A stretch of DNA of 64,000 bases from Exiguobacterium algae (GTDB taxonomy: Bacteria > Bacillota > Bacilli > Exiguobacteriales > Exiguobacteriaceae). The translations under genes were made by a program, and so were the position numbers. The stretch is taken from NCBI RefSeq assembly GCF_018617875.1, contig NZ_JACSKZ010000002.1, positions 615,614 through 679,613 of the forward strand, read 5' to 3'. Shown piece after piece: positions 55,297 to 63,921 of this stretch (its first letter is position 1; each line of letters starts with the position of its first letter). Under the pieces are notes generated by a model, which saw only the letters and a list, made by a program, of their open reading frames with translations, did not search any database and was not told where the DNA came from.

Positions 55297-56397
55297 TCAC
55301 ACTGTTGTCCGCTTCCCAATCACAATCGGCTCATCAACTGTTCCGCGAATGACCTGTCCGCGTTTAACGATCACTTCTTTATCGAGAATCGCGTTTTCTA
55401 CGACAGCGCCCTCTTCGATCACGGATTTTGATGAAATGATTGAGTTCTTCACTCGGGCATGTTTTCCAATCGATACGCCACGGAAGAGGATACTATTTTG
55501 AACTTCACCATGGATTTTGCATCCGTTCGCCACAAGTGCCTCATTCACTTTCGACCCTTTTAGATAACGGGTCGGCGGCTCATGTTTGATCTTCGTATAG
55601 ATGTGAGGGAAATCATAAATGATTCCTTCATGACGAAGTAAGCGCATGCTTTCGTTATAGTAGGAAAGCACAGAATGAATGACTTGCATTTTCCCGACAT
55701 AGTGATACCCGTGAACATGCAAACGATGCAACTGAGGACGGATGACCCCGTCAAGCAAATCATATTCCCCTTTTGATGTCGCTTCGTCCACGAGGCGTAA
55801 GAATAGATTTTTCGACATAATGATAGTTTCAGTATAGGTGTACTCATCATCCGGTGAGAATCCACGTTCTGAGATGCCGACTACCCGATCGTTTTCTCCT
55901 AATCGAATCGGTCGACAGTAGCCGCATTTTTGTTCATGACTCGTATAAGCGAGCGTGATGTCCGCTCCGATAGATTTATGATGGTCAAGCATGTCTTGAT
56001 AATCAATCGTCGTTAGCACATTCGACCCCGTGATGACCACGTAAGGTTGCTTACTGCGAACGAAGTGCTCCCGGTGCATCGAGAAGTTGGCCAAGTCGCC
56101 AAGGTAAGCCTCTCCATCCGATTTCAAAGCCGGTGGGAAGATGTGCAGGCCGCCTTGTGAGCGGTCTAAATCCCACTCTTTTCCTGATCCGAGATGATCC
56201 ATGAGGGAACGTGAATTCTCCAACGTGAAAATCCCGACTTGACTAATGTTCTGTGTAATCATGTTCGTCAACGTAAAATCGATCAAGCGATAACGTCCCG
56301 AAAAAGGCACAGAAGCCAAATTGCGATGCTTCGTGAATTCCGGGAACAGTCCCTGCTCTGTCCCTAAGTTAATGATCCCTAATAGGTCGTTCGTCAA
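55297..56397 (-). CDS. glgD: GlgD, ADP-glucose pyrophosphorylase regulatory-type subunit
   Basis: 366 residues from the TTG at 56397 ([12 protein letters not shown]), which has AAGGAGG 8 bases upstream; this places the nucleotidyltransferase fold where it should be. It lacks the GGxGxRL pyrophosphorylase loop of GlgC near the N-terminus, having [13 protein letters not shown] instead, as GlgD proteins do. The left-handed beta helix is at the end ([22 protein letters not shown]). It pairs with GlgC to raise its activity in Bacillus. Confidence 0.9.
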   Translation of the reverse strand: MTNDLLGIINLGTEQGLFPEFTKHRNLASVPFSGRYRLIDFTLTNMITQNISQVGIFTLENSRSLMDHLGSGKEWDLDRSQGGLHIFPPALKSDGEAYLGDLANFSMHREHFVRSKQPYVVITGSNVLTTIDYQDMLDHHKSIGADITLAYTSHEQKCGYCRPIRLGENDRVVGISERGFSPDDEYTYTETIIMSKNLFLRLVDEATSKGEYDLLDGVIRPQLHRLHVHGYHYVGKMQVIHSVLSYYNESMRLLRHEGIIYDFPHIYTKIKHEPPTRYLKGSKVNEALVANGCKIHGEVQNSILFRGVSIGKHARVKNSIISSKSVIEEGAVVENAILDKEVIVKRGQVIRGTVDEPIVIGKRTTV

Positions 56398-56431
56398 AAG
56401 TAACGCCTCCTTGCGTCCGTCTTTTTTTGTC

Positions 56432-57586
56432 TCAAGCCCGTTGTTTGAAGACTGTTCCACTTTCAATATTTTCATGTGGTTCAATGACAACAATCTCACC
56501 ACCCGGTTCGCCGATCGTTGCACCATCTTCGATGACTGCACAGCTCGCAACAATGGCTCTATGAATTGTGACATCTTTTCCGATTCTTGCTCCCGGCATG
56601 ATGACGGAATCTTTCACAAGTGACCCTTCTCCGACACGAACATCGTAGAACAGGACCGAATGCTGCACTTCCCCTTCAATATGGCAGCCTTCATTGATCA
56701 CCGACTGCTCCACACAGGCATCTTTCCCAATAAATTGCGGCGTCTGGTTCGGGTTGACCGAATAGATCTTCCAATTCGGATCGTACAAGTCAAACGGCGG
56801 ATCTTCTTTCAACAAATCCATATTCGCTTCCCAAAGTGACTGGATGGTTCCGACGTCCTTCCAGTATCCTTTAAACTTATAAGCGAACACATTCAATCCA
56901 TCGATCAGTGTATTCGGAATGATGTTCTTCCCGAAATCAAAGCTGGATGTCTCGTCTTCTGCATCTTGAATCAAGTGCTCCCGAAGCACTTTCCAATTGA
57001 AGATGTAAATCCCCATCGAAGCAAGGTTGCTCTTCGGCTCTTCCGGTTTTTCCTCGAACTCGTTAATACGAAGGTCATCCTCCGTATTCAAGATGCCGAA
57101 TCGTGAGGCTTCGTCCCATGGCACTTCCATGACGGAGATGGTCACGTCGGCTTGCTTCTCTTTATGAAACTCCAGCATCTTCTCGTAATCCATCTTGTAA
57201 ATGTGGTCACCCGAGAGAATCAACACGTAATCCGGTTCATAGTCGTCAATATAGCTCAAGTTACGATAAATCGCGTTCGCCGTTCCTTCATACCAGTTTT
57301 TCCCTGTTTGTGCCTGATATGGCGGTAAAATCGCCAAACCACCATTCCGACGGTCCAAATCCCACGCCGATCCGATTCCAAGATAACGGTTTAATTCGAG
57401 CGGTTCATATTGTGTCAACACCCCGACTGTCGTGATTCCCGAATTCGTACAGTTCGACAACGGAAAATCGATAATGCGGTATTTCCCGCCGAAATGAACG
57501 GCCGGTTTCGCCGTCTTCCGCGTGAGAGGCCCCAATCGTTTTCCTTCTCCTCCTGCAAGGAGCATCGCAACCATCTCTTGCTTCAT
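56432..57586 (-). CDS. glgC: ADP-glucose pyrophosphorylase
   Basis: 384 residues. Pyrophosphorylase loop [14 protein letters not shown] at residues 9-22, substrate motif [12 protein letters not shown] and the DHIYKMDY sequence near residue 130, C-terminal beta helix. It makes ADP-glucose from glucose-1-P and ATP and commits carbon to glycogen. First gene of the operon; in B. subtilis glgB stands before it, here a PBP gene does. AGGAGG precedes the ATG; a perfect cre lies in its promoter. Confidence 0.95.
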   Translation of the reverse strand: MKQEMVAMLLAGGEGKRLGPLTRKTAKPAVHFGGKYRIIDFPLSNCTNSGITTVGVLTQYEPLELNRYLGIGSAWDLDRRNGGLAILPPYQAQTGKNWYEGTANAIYRNLSYIDDYEPDYVLILSGDHIYKMDYEKMLEFHKEKQADVTISVMEVPWDEASRFGILNTEDDLRINEFEEKPEEPKSNLASMGIYIFNWKVLREHLIQDAEDETSSFDFGKNIIPNTLIDGLNVFAYKFKGYWKDVGTIQSLWEANMDLLKEDPPFDLYDPNWKIYSVNPNQTPQFIGKDACVEQSVINEGCHIEGEVQHSVLFYDVRVGEGSLVKDSVIMPGARIGKDVTIHRAIVASCAVIEDGATIGEPGGEIVVIEPHENIESGTVFKQRA

Positions 57587-57665
57587 AAATAAAGCCTCCT
57601 CAATTCGTAATATACAACCTCTTTTACCCTTTTTCGCTGTTTCCTAAAGTATTCCTTCTCCAATT

Positions 57666-57685
57666 ATTATATGATAACGTTTACA
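57666..57685 (-). promoter_or_regulatory. glg operon promoter with perfect cre
   Basis: On the minus strand TGTAAACGTTATCA (57672-57685) satisfies the 14-base cre consensus TGWNANCGNTNWCA at every position and is followed directly by TATAAT (57666-57671). CcpA bound here would cover the -35/-10 spacer. Confidence 0.75.
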
Positions 57686-57711
57686 TTTTTATTTTTTTCG
57701 AATTTGGACGA

Positions 57712-57717
57712 TATAAT
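57712..57717 (+). promoter_or_regulatory. -10 element of the PBP gene
   Basis: TATAAT 21 bases upstream of the start; the -35 (T-rich region around 57689) is poor. Back to back with the glg promoter. Confidence 0.5.
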
Positions 57718-57737
57718 GGAGGAAGAGAGGTGAAACG

Positions 57738-59531
57738 ATGAGAGCATGGATAGGTACACTGTTTTTTATTGGCCTGATCATTTGTGGATGGGTGCTGTCC
57801 ACTGCACTGAAAGAAGAGATTAACAAAACTGAAGAAATTCTGACGTGGGGGCAAGACATCGTGTCTGAACAACCGCTCTCATCGAAGCAAGCCGTCAAAA
57901 TTGTTTATCATGGCGGGGAAGAATCCCTGTATTTAAGCGGCAGACGAAATGATGCTTCCGTAGACGAATTACCGGCTCACATCCGTGATGCGATCATCAC
58001 GATCGAGGACCGGAAATTCAATGCACACCCCGGTTATGATTTGAGCGGGATTGCCCGAGCATTCATAAATAACGCCAACGAGTCCTCCGTTCAAGGTGGA
58101 AGTACGATCACACAACAGCTCGCACGAAACGTCTATCTGACACATGAGCGAACGTACGAGCGAAAAGTAAAAGAATTATTACTCGCCCGAGCACTCGAAA
58201 AAAAATATAGTAAGAAAGAAATTGTCACCGCTTATAGTAACGTGATTTTCTTTGGACATAATGTATATGGAATCCAATCAGCGGCAGACACGTATTTCTC
58301 CCGCTCGCTTGAGGATTTGAACTGGAACCAAATCGCCTATTTGTTGACCGTACCGAACAATCCGTCTCTTTACGACCCACTTAAGCCATCAGACGCCTAT
58401 TTCGAACGGAAGGATCGCATTCTTACCCAACTCCTTGAAGCCAAACTCATTTCAAAGGCTGCTTACGACCAATATCATGGCGTGCGAATTGAAGCGAAAT
58501 ACCAGTCGCAAAACGTTCAGTATCCCGATTACATGGACATCGCGATCCGCGAAGCGATTCAGCTTGTCCGAACACGCTATGACTTAGATGACACGGAAGC
58601 GAGAGACTATTTAACGAGTAATGGAGCATCGATTGAAACATATCTTTCAACGGCAAAACAAGAAAAAGCGAAACAAGCAATGAGCGACCTTCCGTCCGGT
58701 TTAAACGGTGGCTACACGGAATTGACTCCATTGGGTCGAATCGTCGCGATGGTCGACTCTGAGATGTCACAAGTCGGTGAATTCAACCGGGCGACCCAGG
58801 CGTACCGTCAACCGGGTTCTTCAATCAAACCCATTTTAGTGTATGCCCCACTCATCGAAGAGACGGATGCGACACTCGACACCATCCTCGACGGCCGCCC
58901 AACCTGTTACGACTCTTATTGCCCAAGCAATAGTCACGACCGGATTTTAGGAGACGTCAGGTTAAAAGACGCTGTCGCCTACTCCTATAACACGCCTGCT
59001 CTCGCTGCTTTTTCCATGATTGATCAGCAACAGGCATACGAGACCGCAGATATGATGTTTAGTCAGTGGGACGAGGATCAAGATAACACGTTGGCCAGTG
59101 CCCTTGGCGGATTGACTCGGGGTGTCTCTCCAAAAGAAATGGCAGCAGCCTACACGCCATTTTTGAACAAGGGGACGTATACTTCCGGACACACGATTAA
59201 AGAAATCACGTTCCAGTCAGGCGAACCGACCCTCACTCCTCCTCTCACAGAAAAGGCTGTCTGGTCTCAGGAGACTGCAGCTATTATGAAGGACGCGTTG
59301 AGCGCGGTGACGACTTATGGAACGGGGCGCTATGCGAATCAAGTGAAAGAAGACTACGATTACCTCGGAGGCAAGACCGGAACGACGAACGACCATAAAG
59401 ATATGTGGTATGTCGGTCTGACCGATCAAACCATCACGGCAATCTGGCTCGGCGCAGATAAACCACGCCCGTTTCCTGAACTCGCAAACCGTGCGTATCC
59501 TGCGATTGTTTGGACGGAAGCGCATCGATAA
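57738..59531 (+). CDS. Class A penicillin-binding protein
   Basis: 597 residues. One N-terminal TM helix (residues 4-21). GT51 transglycosylase motifs are EDRKFNAHPG near 92, GGSTITQQLARN near 122 and KVKELLLARALEKKY near 145. The transpeptidase has SSIKP near 358 (SxxK serine), SYNTP near 418 (SxN), and KTGTTND near 550. Length is shorter than PBP1 (over 900) and like B. subtilis PbpG/PBP2d. It polymerises and cross-links peptidoglycan outside the membrane. GAGAGGTG ribosome binding site; monocistronic. Confidence 0.92.
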   Translation: MRAWIGTLFFIGLIICGWVLSTALKEEINKTEEILTWGQDIVSEQPLSSKQAVKIVYHGGEESLYLSGRRNDASVDELPAHIRDAIITIEDRKFNAHPGYDLSGIARAFINNANESSVQGGSTITQQLARNVYLTHERTYERKVKELLLARALEKKYSKKEIVTAYSNVIFFGHNVYGIQSAADTYFSRSLEDLNWNQIAYLLTVPNNPSLYDPLKPSDAYFERKDRILTQLLEAKLISKAAYDQYHGVRIEAKYQSQNVQYPDYMDIAIREAIQLVRTRYDLDDTEARDYLTSNGASIETYLSTAKQEKAKQAMSDLPSGLNGGYTELTPLGRIVAMVDSEMSQVGEFNRATQAYRQPGSSIKPILVYAPLIEETDATLDTILDGRPTCYDSYCPSNSHDRILGDVRLKDAVAYSYNTPALAAFSMIDQQQAYETADMMFSQWDEDQDNTLASALGGLTRGVSPKEMAAAYTPFLNKGTYTSGHTIKEITFQSGEPTLTPPLTEKAVWSQETAAIMKDALSAVTTYGTGRYANQVKEDYDYLGGKTGTTNDHKDMWYVGLTDQTITAIWLGADKPRPFPELANRAYPAIVWTEAHR

Positions 59532-59568
59532 AAACACGGCATCGGATTTTTCCGATGCCGTGTTTTTA
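59530..59568. terminator. Bidirectional terminator
   Basis: AAAAACACGGCATCGGA / TCCGATGCCGTGTTTTT perfect stem between convergent genes. Confidence 0.92.
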
Positions 59569-59569
59569 T

Positions 59570-60127
59570 TTACAAGATAATATCTCCAACGGAGTTGAAT
59601 AGTCGCAAGACGGACCAGCCGAGTCCGCTCAGTAAAATCGCCCACATAAGTGCCTGCATAAGCAACAAGCCGACCGCTCTCGGGACAGACATCGATTGAC
59701 TGACCTGCCAAATGTAATAGAAGAGATACATAACGAATGTGCCGACCAAGACAGCGATCACAGCGAGCAACGTATTTAAGAATAGGAAGCTAATCCCTGA
59801 ACCGACAAGAAAAATGATGGCTCCCGGTTTTAGACGGTGTAAAGAAATTCCGTTCGTTTCACGTGCAAAAAAGGCGAAACCCAGTTGATTGAACGTATCG
59901 GCAACTAATTTAAACGCACTAAACGACATAAAAAACAGTGTAAAGAATACGACAAGCACCAACACTTTCGTTTCTTGCACCGATAACAATTCGATGATTT
60001 CGCTATACACGCCAATCTGCGTGAGCCATTGGATGACGAATTCTGAGGTCGCAATCGCAAGCGATACAGAAAACAGGACGATGGCGATGAGTGGCGCATA
60101 ACTTAATAAGTACACATTCGTTTTCAT
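59570..60127 (-). CDS. Polytopic membrane protein (DUF5366/YufK-like)
   Basis: 185 residues from ATG 60127 (MKTNVYLLSY), chosen for GGAGATC 4-9 bases upstream. Five predicted TM helices, few charged residues. Spacing of helices and the start resemble YufK-type DUF5366 proteins, but my confidence in that is modest. No catalytic motif. Role unknown. Divergent from the 30-residue peptide gene. Confidence 0.6.
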   Translation of the reverse strand: MKTNVYLLSYAPLIAIVLFSVSLAIATSEFVIQWLTQIGVYSEIIELLSVQETKVLVLVVFFTLFFMSFSAFKLVADTFNQLGFAFFARETNGISLHRLKPGAIIFLVGSGISFLFLNTLLAVIAVLVGTFVMYLFYYIWQVSQSMSVPRAVGLLLMQALMWAILLSGLGWSVLRLFNSVGDIIL

Positions 60128-60180
60128 ATTGATCTCCAATTTCACAGTAATTTCTTATATTCAGTGCAAATCTACTACCA

Positions 60181-60193
60181 AGTATATTATACT
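60181..60193. repeat. Perfect inverted repeat in a divergent promoter region
   Basis: AGTATATTATACT is a perfect palindrome around a central T. It contains a possible -10 (TATACT, 60188-60193) of the peptide gene at 60230. Could be an operator or a chance A/T palindrome. Confidence 0.35.
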
Positions 60194-60229
60194 ATTTATA
60201 GTTATGGAGAATAAAAGGGGGATTTTTAG

Positions 60230-60322
60230 ATGGGCCTACTATTGATGATTGGAATCAGCGTCGTCTTCCTCTCAGCGATTTTGACAGCTGGATATAACCG
60301 CAAACCTGAAGGTAACCAATAA
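60230..60322 (+). CDS. 30-residue membrane peptide, unknown
   Basis: Peptide MGLLLMIGISVVFLSAILTA then GYNRKPEGNQ: one TM helix with a short polar C-terminus. AAAAGGGGGA lies 8 bases before the ATG, and a strong terminator starts at the stop codon. It cannot overlap any other gene. Ribosome binding site, hydrophobicity and terminator support a real gene; the family is not recognised. Convergent with trmL. Confidence 0.6.
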   Translation: MGLLLMIGISVVFLSAILTAGYNRKPEGNQ

Positions 60323-60358
60323 GAGCCGGGATTCTTACGAATCCGGCTCTCTTTTTTT
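60322..60358 (+). terminator. Terminator after the peptide gene
   Basis: AGAGCCGGGATTC / GAATCCGGCTCT stem (one bulge) followed by seven T. Confidence 0.9.
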
Positions 60359-60830
60359 ACTTCAATCCTGCGTATCCTTGCTGGCGCAATGCTTCATAGA
60401 CAATGATTGCTGCCGTATTCGAAACGTTCAATGAACGAACAAGGTTCGATTGTGGCAGACGGATGCAACGGTCAAGGTTGTTCTCGATCACTTCCATCGG
60501 GAGCCCTTTCGTCTCGCGTCCAAACACGAAGAAATAGTCCTTCTCGACATCCGATACGTCTAAGTCACTCGGATACTGTTCTCCGTACTTTGTGATATAA
60601 AAGAATTCGCCATCCGGATGCTTTTCCCACAACTCATCAAGTGAGTCATGATAGCGAACATCAACGAATTGCCAATAATCCAAGCCCGCACGCTTTAACA
60701 TTTTATCATCCGTTGAAAAACCGAGCGGACGAATCAAATGAAGAACAGCGTTTGTTGCCGCACATGTACGTGATACGTTTCCCGTATTTGCCGGAATCTC
60801 TGGTTGAAACATTACTACATGAATTGCCAT
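60357..60830 (-). CDS. trmL: tRNA (cytidine/uridine-34 2'-O)-methyltransferase
   Basis: 157-residue SPOUT methyltransferase. SAM-binding knot is visible in NTGNVSRTCAATN near residue 15, FVFGRETKGLP near 100 and RLPQSNLVRSLNVSNTAAIIVYE near 125. In E. coli TrmL acts on the wobble base of tRNA-Leu(CAA) and tRNA-Leu(UAA). Eleven bases after ogt; last of queG-ogt-trmL. tRNA-Leu(CAA) is encoded 1.8 kb upstream on the same strand. Confidence 0.92.
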   Translation of the reverse strand: MAIHVVMFQPEIPANTGNVSRTCAATNAVLHLIRPLGFSTDDKMLKRAGLDYWQFVDVRYHDSLDELWEKHPDGEFFYITKYGEQYPSDLDVSDVEKDYFFVFGRETKGLPMEVIENNLDRCIRLPQSNLVRSLNVSNTAAIIVYEALRQQGYAGLK

Positions 60831-60841
60831 GATTTATTCCC

Positions 60842-61279
60842 TCACTTCTTTTCGATTTCAAGGAGACGTTGTTTTTGGGAGAGTCCCCCCGCAAAACCCG
60901 TCAACTTCCCACTACTCCCGATCACACGGTGACATGGAAACAGGATGGGTAAAGGATTCCGATTGAGCGCCTGTCCGACAGCCCGGACCGCCTTCGGTCG
61001 CCCGATTTGTTCGGCGATTTGTTTATACGTCCGTGTCTCACCATACGGAATCGTTAACAACGCATCCCACACTTCCTGTTGAAACGGTGTGCCGTTCATT
61101 TCGATATACGCTCGATCGGCTTCCTGGAACCCATCGTGCTCCAAACGAGTCATCAAATCGTTCAGCCAACTAGGCGCTGACTCTTCTGAAGGTTCGTCTG
61201 CAAAATCTAACGCGATCAGTTTTCCTGCATCGTTCAATTGATACGCTAACGGCCCCCACTTAGACGACACGATCTTCAT
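60842..61279 (-). CDS. ogt: Methylated-DNA-protein cysteine methyltransferase
   Basis: 145 residues from ATG 61279 (MKIVSSKWGPL). Active-site loop PILFPCHRVIG near residue 110 holds the acceptor Cys, and RPKAVRAVGQALNRNP is the DNA-binding signature. It removes methyl from O6-methylguanine once per molecule. Overlaps queG's end by 20 bases, so the two are coupled. The upstream reading to 61549 lies within queG. Confidence 0.93.
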   Translation of the reverse strand: MKIVSSKWGPLAYQLNDAGKLIALDFADEPSEESAPSWLNDLMTRLEHDGFQEADRAYIEMNGTPFQQEVWDALLTIPYGETRTYKQIAEQIGRPKAVRAVGQALNRNPLPILFPCHRVIGSSGKLTGFAGGLSQKQRLLEIEKK

Positions 61280-62408
61280 TCGCCCACTCCTCTCGGTATA
61301 TCCGGATTTCTTCATGCACCATGTCGGATGGCTCGACTTGCTCGATCTCTTCAAAAATTGAATCCGCTTCTGGACCAAGGATTGCTCCAATTGCCCAAAC
61401 CGCCGTCGCGCGCATATCTTCCCGCTCATCTTTTCGAATGAAGTCACGAAGCACTGGAATGGCTGAGGGCTCCCGATAATGCGCGAGTGCCAAAATTGCA
61501 TTGCGCTGAATCGGCTTCTTCCCTCGCCACGCACCGGATAAGTGACCAAACTTTTGTTTGAATTCCCGGTTACTGAGCGTTAATAGCGGTTCTAGGAGTG
61601 GCTTAACGACCTCCGCTTCCGGCAACAACTCCTCGTGATGACGCCAGTCTTTCTTCCGGTTATAGGGACAGACCTGCTGACAGGTGTCACATCCGTATAA
61701 TCGACCACCTAGCTTAGAACGAAATTCTCGGGGCATCAACGTCTTCATCTGCGTCAAATAGGCGATGCAGCGCTTCGCATCGAGCACGCCCGGCTCAACG
61801 AGCGCTGTCGTCGGGCACGCCGTCATACATTTATTACAGTCGCCACATCCATCTTCAATCGCTTCATCCGGCGGCAAATACGTATCTAAAATCATTTCAC
61901 CTAAATAAAGATACGACCCTTTTTCAGGAGAGATGATGGAGCAGTTCTTCCCGCTAAACCCAATGCCGGCACGCTCAGCAACAGCCCGGTCAACAAGCTC
62001 GCCCGTATCGACCATCGAGCGCGTACGAACACCCGGAACCAATTCTTCAATATAAGTTTGGAGCTTTGCTAACCGGTCTCCGACAGCCCGATGATAATCG
62101 AGCCCCCACGAGGCGCGTGCGAATAACCCACGGCGCTCACCTGCGACACTTCGTGGTGCGTCTTTCAATTTACTTGGATAGGCGATGGCAATCGCAATGA
62201 TTGATTGAGCCTCTTCTAAGAGCAGTTCAGGCGTCGTCCGCTTATCTAAATCGGGTTCTTCAAATCCGGACGCGTACCCTTTCTCCTGCTGACTGACAAG
62301 CCGTTGTTTCATAACGATGAACGGATCGGCTGTTGTCACTTTCAACTCATCAATCCCTATCGTTTCGGCATACTCTAGGATTTGTTGTTTTAATGTGTAC
62401 GGATCCAT
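61260..62408 (-). CDS. queG: Epoxyqueuosine reductase
   Basis: 382 residues from ATG 62408 (MDPYTLKQQ), with GAGGTG 9 bases upstream. A cobalamin domain comes first (RSMVDTGELVDRAVAERAGIGFSGKN near 130), then two [4Fe-4S] sites in CGDCNKCMTACP and CDTCQQVCPYN, and HEAT-like repeats at the C-terminus (AILALAHYREPSAIPVLRD). Last step of queuosine in tRNA Asn, Asp, His and Tyr. Those four tRNAs are encoded just upstream; only 37 bases and a terminator separate them. Confidence 0.95.
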   Translation of the reverse strand: MDPYTLKQQILEYAETIGIDELKVTTADPFIVMKQRLVSQQEKGYASGFEEPDLDKRTTPELLLEEAQSIIAIAIAYPSKLKDAPRSVAGERRGLFARASWGLDYHRAVGDRLAKLQTYIEELVPGVRTRSMVDTGELVDRAVAERAGIGFSGKNCSIISPEKGSYLYLGEMILDTYLPPDEAIEDGCGDCNKCMTACPTTALVEPGVLDAKRCIAYLTQMKTLMPREFRSKLGGRLYGCDTCQQVCPYNRKKDWRHHEELLPEAEVVKPLLEPLLTLSNREFKQKFGHLSGAWRGKKPIQRNAILALAHYREPSAIPVLRDFIRKDEREDMRATAVWAIGAILGPEADSIFEEIEQVEPSDMVHEEIRIYREEWANEDRVV

Positions 62409-62445
62409 ACCGTTCATCACCTCACTCACGTATATTTTCGCATAC

Positions 62446-62476
62446 AAAAAATCTCTCCGCCAGTCGGCAGAGAGAT
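62446..62476 (-). terminator. Terminator of the rRNA-tRNA operon
   Basis: ATCTCTC / GAGAGAT stem with a GC-rich loop and six T on the minus strand, just after tRNA-Gly. Confidence 0.85.
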
Positions 62477-62480
62477 GTGA

Positions 62481-62551
62481 AGCGGGTGAAGAGAATCGAA
62501 CTCTCGTCATCAGCTTGGAAGGCTGAGGTTTTACCATTAAACTACACCCGC
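62481..62551 (-). tRNA. tRNA-Gly (TCC)
   Basis: Cloverleaf with anticodon loop CTTCCAA; acceptor GCGGGTG/CACCCGC. The 3' CCA is not encoded (TTCA follows). Last tRNA of the cluster. Confidence 0.93.
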
Positions 62552-62557
62552 AGAAAG

Positions 62558-62638
62558 TACCGGTGGTCGGAGTCGAACCGACACTCCAGAGGAACACGAT
62601 TTTGAGTCGTGCGCGTCTACCAATTCCGCCACACCGGC
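62558..62638 (-). tRNA. tRNA-Leu (CAA)
   Basis: Class II tRNA with a long variable arm; anticodon loop CTCAAAA. CCA is not encoded. Wobble base is the known TrmL target. Confidence 0.93.
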
Positions 62639-62647
62639 ATATTATGT

Positions 62648-62721
62648 TGGAGGCGCCAGTCGGAATCGAACCGACGATAAAGGAGTTGCAGTCCTCTGCC
62701 TTACCACTTGGCTATGGCGCC
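62648..62721 (-). tRNA. tRNA-Cys (GCA)
   Basis: Anticodon loop CTGCAAC; acceptor GGCGCCA; CCA encoded. Confidence 0.93.
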
Positions 62722-62729
62722 AAAGTCAT

Positions 62730-62804
62730 TGGAGCGGAAGACGGGATTCGAACCCGCGACCCCGACCTTGGCAAGGTCGTATTCTACCACTGAACTACTT
62801 CCGC
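62730..62804 (-). tRNA. tRNA-Gly (GCC)
   Basis: Anticodon loop TTGCCAA; acceptor GCGGAAG; CCA encoded. Confidence 0.94.
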
Positions 62805-62809
62805 AAAGT

Positions 62810-62884
62810 TGGCTGGGCTGGAAGGGATCGAACCTTCGCATGTCGGAATCAAAATCCGATGCCTTACCACTTGGCTACAGCCCA
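62810..62884 (-). tRNA. tRNA-Gln (TTG)
   Basis: Anticodon loop TTTTGAT; acceptor TGGGCTG; CCA encoded. Confidence 0.94.
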
Positions 62885-62891
62885 ATAATAA

Positions 62892-62968
62892 TGGGGCGAC
62901 TGAAGGGAATTGAACCCTCGAATGCCGGAATCACAATCCGGTGCGTTAACCACTTCGCCACAATCGCC
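62892..62968 (-). tRNA. tRNA-His (GTG)
   Basis: Anticodon loop TTGTGAT; the extra 5' G (position -1) pairs with C73; CCA encoded. Queuosine substrate. Confidence 0.94.
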
Positions 62969-62982
62969 ATAATTAATTAAAA

Positions 62983-63053
62983 CAGGGGTAGCAGGAATCG
63001 AACCCGCGCTGACGGTTTTGGAGACCGTAGTTCTACCGCTAAACTATACCCCT
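62983..63053 (-). tRNA. tRNA-Trp (CCA)
   Basis: Anticodon loop CTCCAAA; acceptor AGGGGTA; the 3' CCA end is not encoded. Confidence 0.93.
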
Positions 63054-63056
63054 AAG

Positions 63057-63140
63057 TGGTGGGGGGGGGCGGATTCGAACCGCCGAACCCGAGGGAGCGG
63101 ATTTACAGTCCGCCGCGTTTAGCCACTTCGCTACCCCCCC
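63057..63140 (-). tRNA. tRNA-Tyr (GTA)
   Basis: Class II tRNA; anticodon loop CTGTAAA; CCA encoded. Acceptor stem is seven consecutive G:C pairs with all G on the 5' strand. Queuosine substrate. Confidence 0.92.
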
Positions 63141-63145
63141 ACATA

Positions 63146-63221
63146 TGGTGGCTTTGGACGGAATCGAACCGCCGACACAAGGATTTTCAGTCCTTTGCTC
63201 TACCAACTGAGCTACAAAGCC
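63146..63221 (-). tRNA. tRNA-Phe (GAA)
   Basis: Anticodon loop CTGAAAA; acceptor GGCTTTG; CCA encoded. Confidence 0.95.
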
Positions 63222-63252
63222 ATATGTAGTATTAGATTTTCAAAAATAAAAA

Positions 63253-63328
63253 TGGCGGTCTCGACGGGATTCGAACCCGCGATCTCCTGCGTGACAGGCA
63301 GGCATGTTAACCCCTACACCACGAGACC
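63253..63328 (-). tRNA. tRNA-Asp (GTC)
   Basis: Anticodon loop CTGTCAC; acceptor GGTCTCG; CCA encoded. Queuosine substrate. Confidence 0.95.
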
Positions 63329-63337
63329 GGACATTAA

Positions 63338-63411
<74 letters not shown>

Positions 63412-63427
63412 ACGATATAAAATTAAA

Positions 63428-63502
63428 TGGTGACCCGTACGGGATTCGAACCCGTGTTACCGCCGTGAAAGGGCGGTGTCTTAACCGCTTGACCAACGGG
63501 CC
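63428..63502 (-). tRNA. tRNA-Glu (TTC)
   Basis: Anticodon loop CTTTCAC; acceptor GGCCCGT; CCA encoded. Confidence 0.94.
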
Positions 63503-63520
63503 ATTCTTGAATTGAAAAAC

Positions 63521-63611
63521 TGGCGGAGAGCAAGGGATTCGAACCCTTGAGACGGTTTTGCCGCCTACACGAATTCCAATCGTGCTCCTTCGGCCACTCG
63601 GACAGCTCTCC
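63521..63611 (-). tRNA. tRNA-Ser (GGA)
   Basis: Class II tRNA with long variable arm; anticodon loop TTGGAAT; CCA encoded. Confidence 0.94.
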
Positions 63612-63622
63612 AAAAGAGAAAG

Positions 63623-63697
63623 TGGCTCCGCAAGTAGGATTTGAACCTACGACCTACCGGTTAACAGCCGGTTGCTCTACCACTGAGCTATTGCGGA
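63623..63697 (-). tRNA. tRNA-Asn (GTT)
   Basis: Anticodon loop CTGTTAA; acceptor TCCGCAA; CCA encoded. First tRNA after 5S rRNA. Queuosine substrate. Confidence 0.95.
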
Positions 63698-63705
63698 ACG
63701 ATCTT

Positions 63706-63822
<117 letters not shown>

Positions 63823-63921
63823 CAAGTATTATACTAACATTATTTATCGATAATGTCAATATAAATTTAAGAGATTGTTCTCTCAAAACTGAGGATTCAT
63901 CAACACAAACCTAGACTAGAT
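63823..63921 (-). other. 23S-5S spacer
   Basis: A/T-rich spacer of about 100 bases. It holds a hairpin-like GAGATTGTTCTCTC region and pairing sequences expected around rRNA processing sites; no gene seen. Confidence 0.7.
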
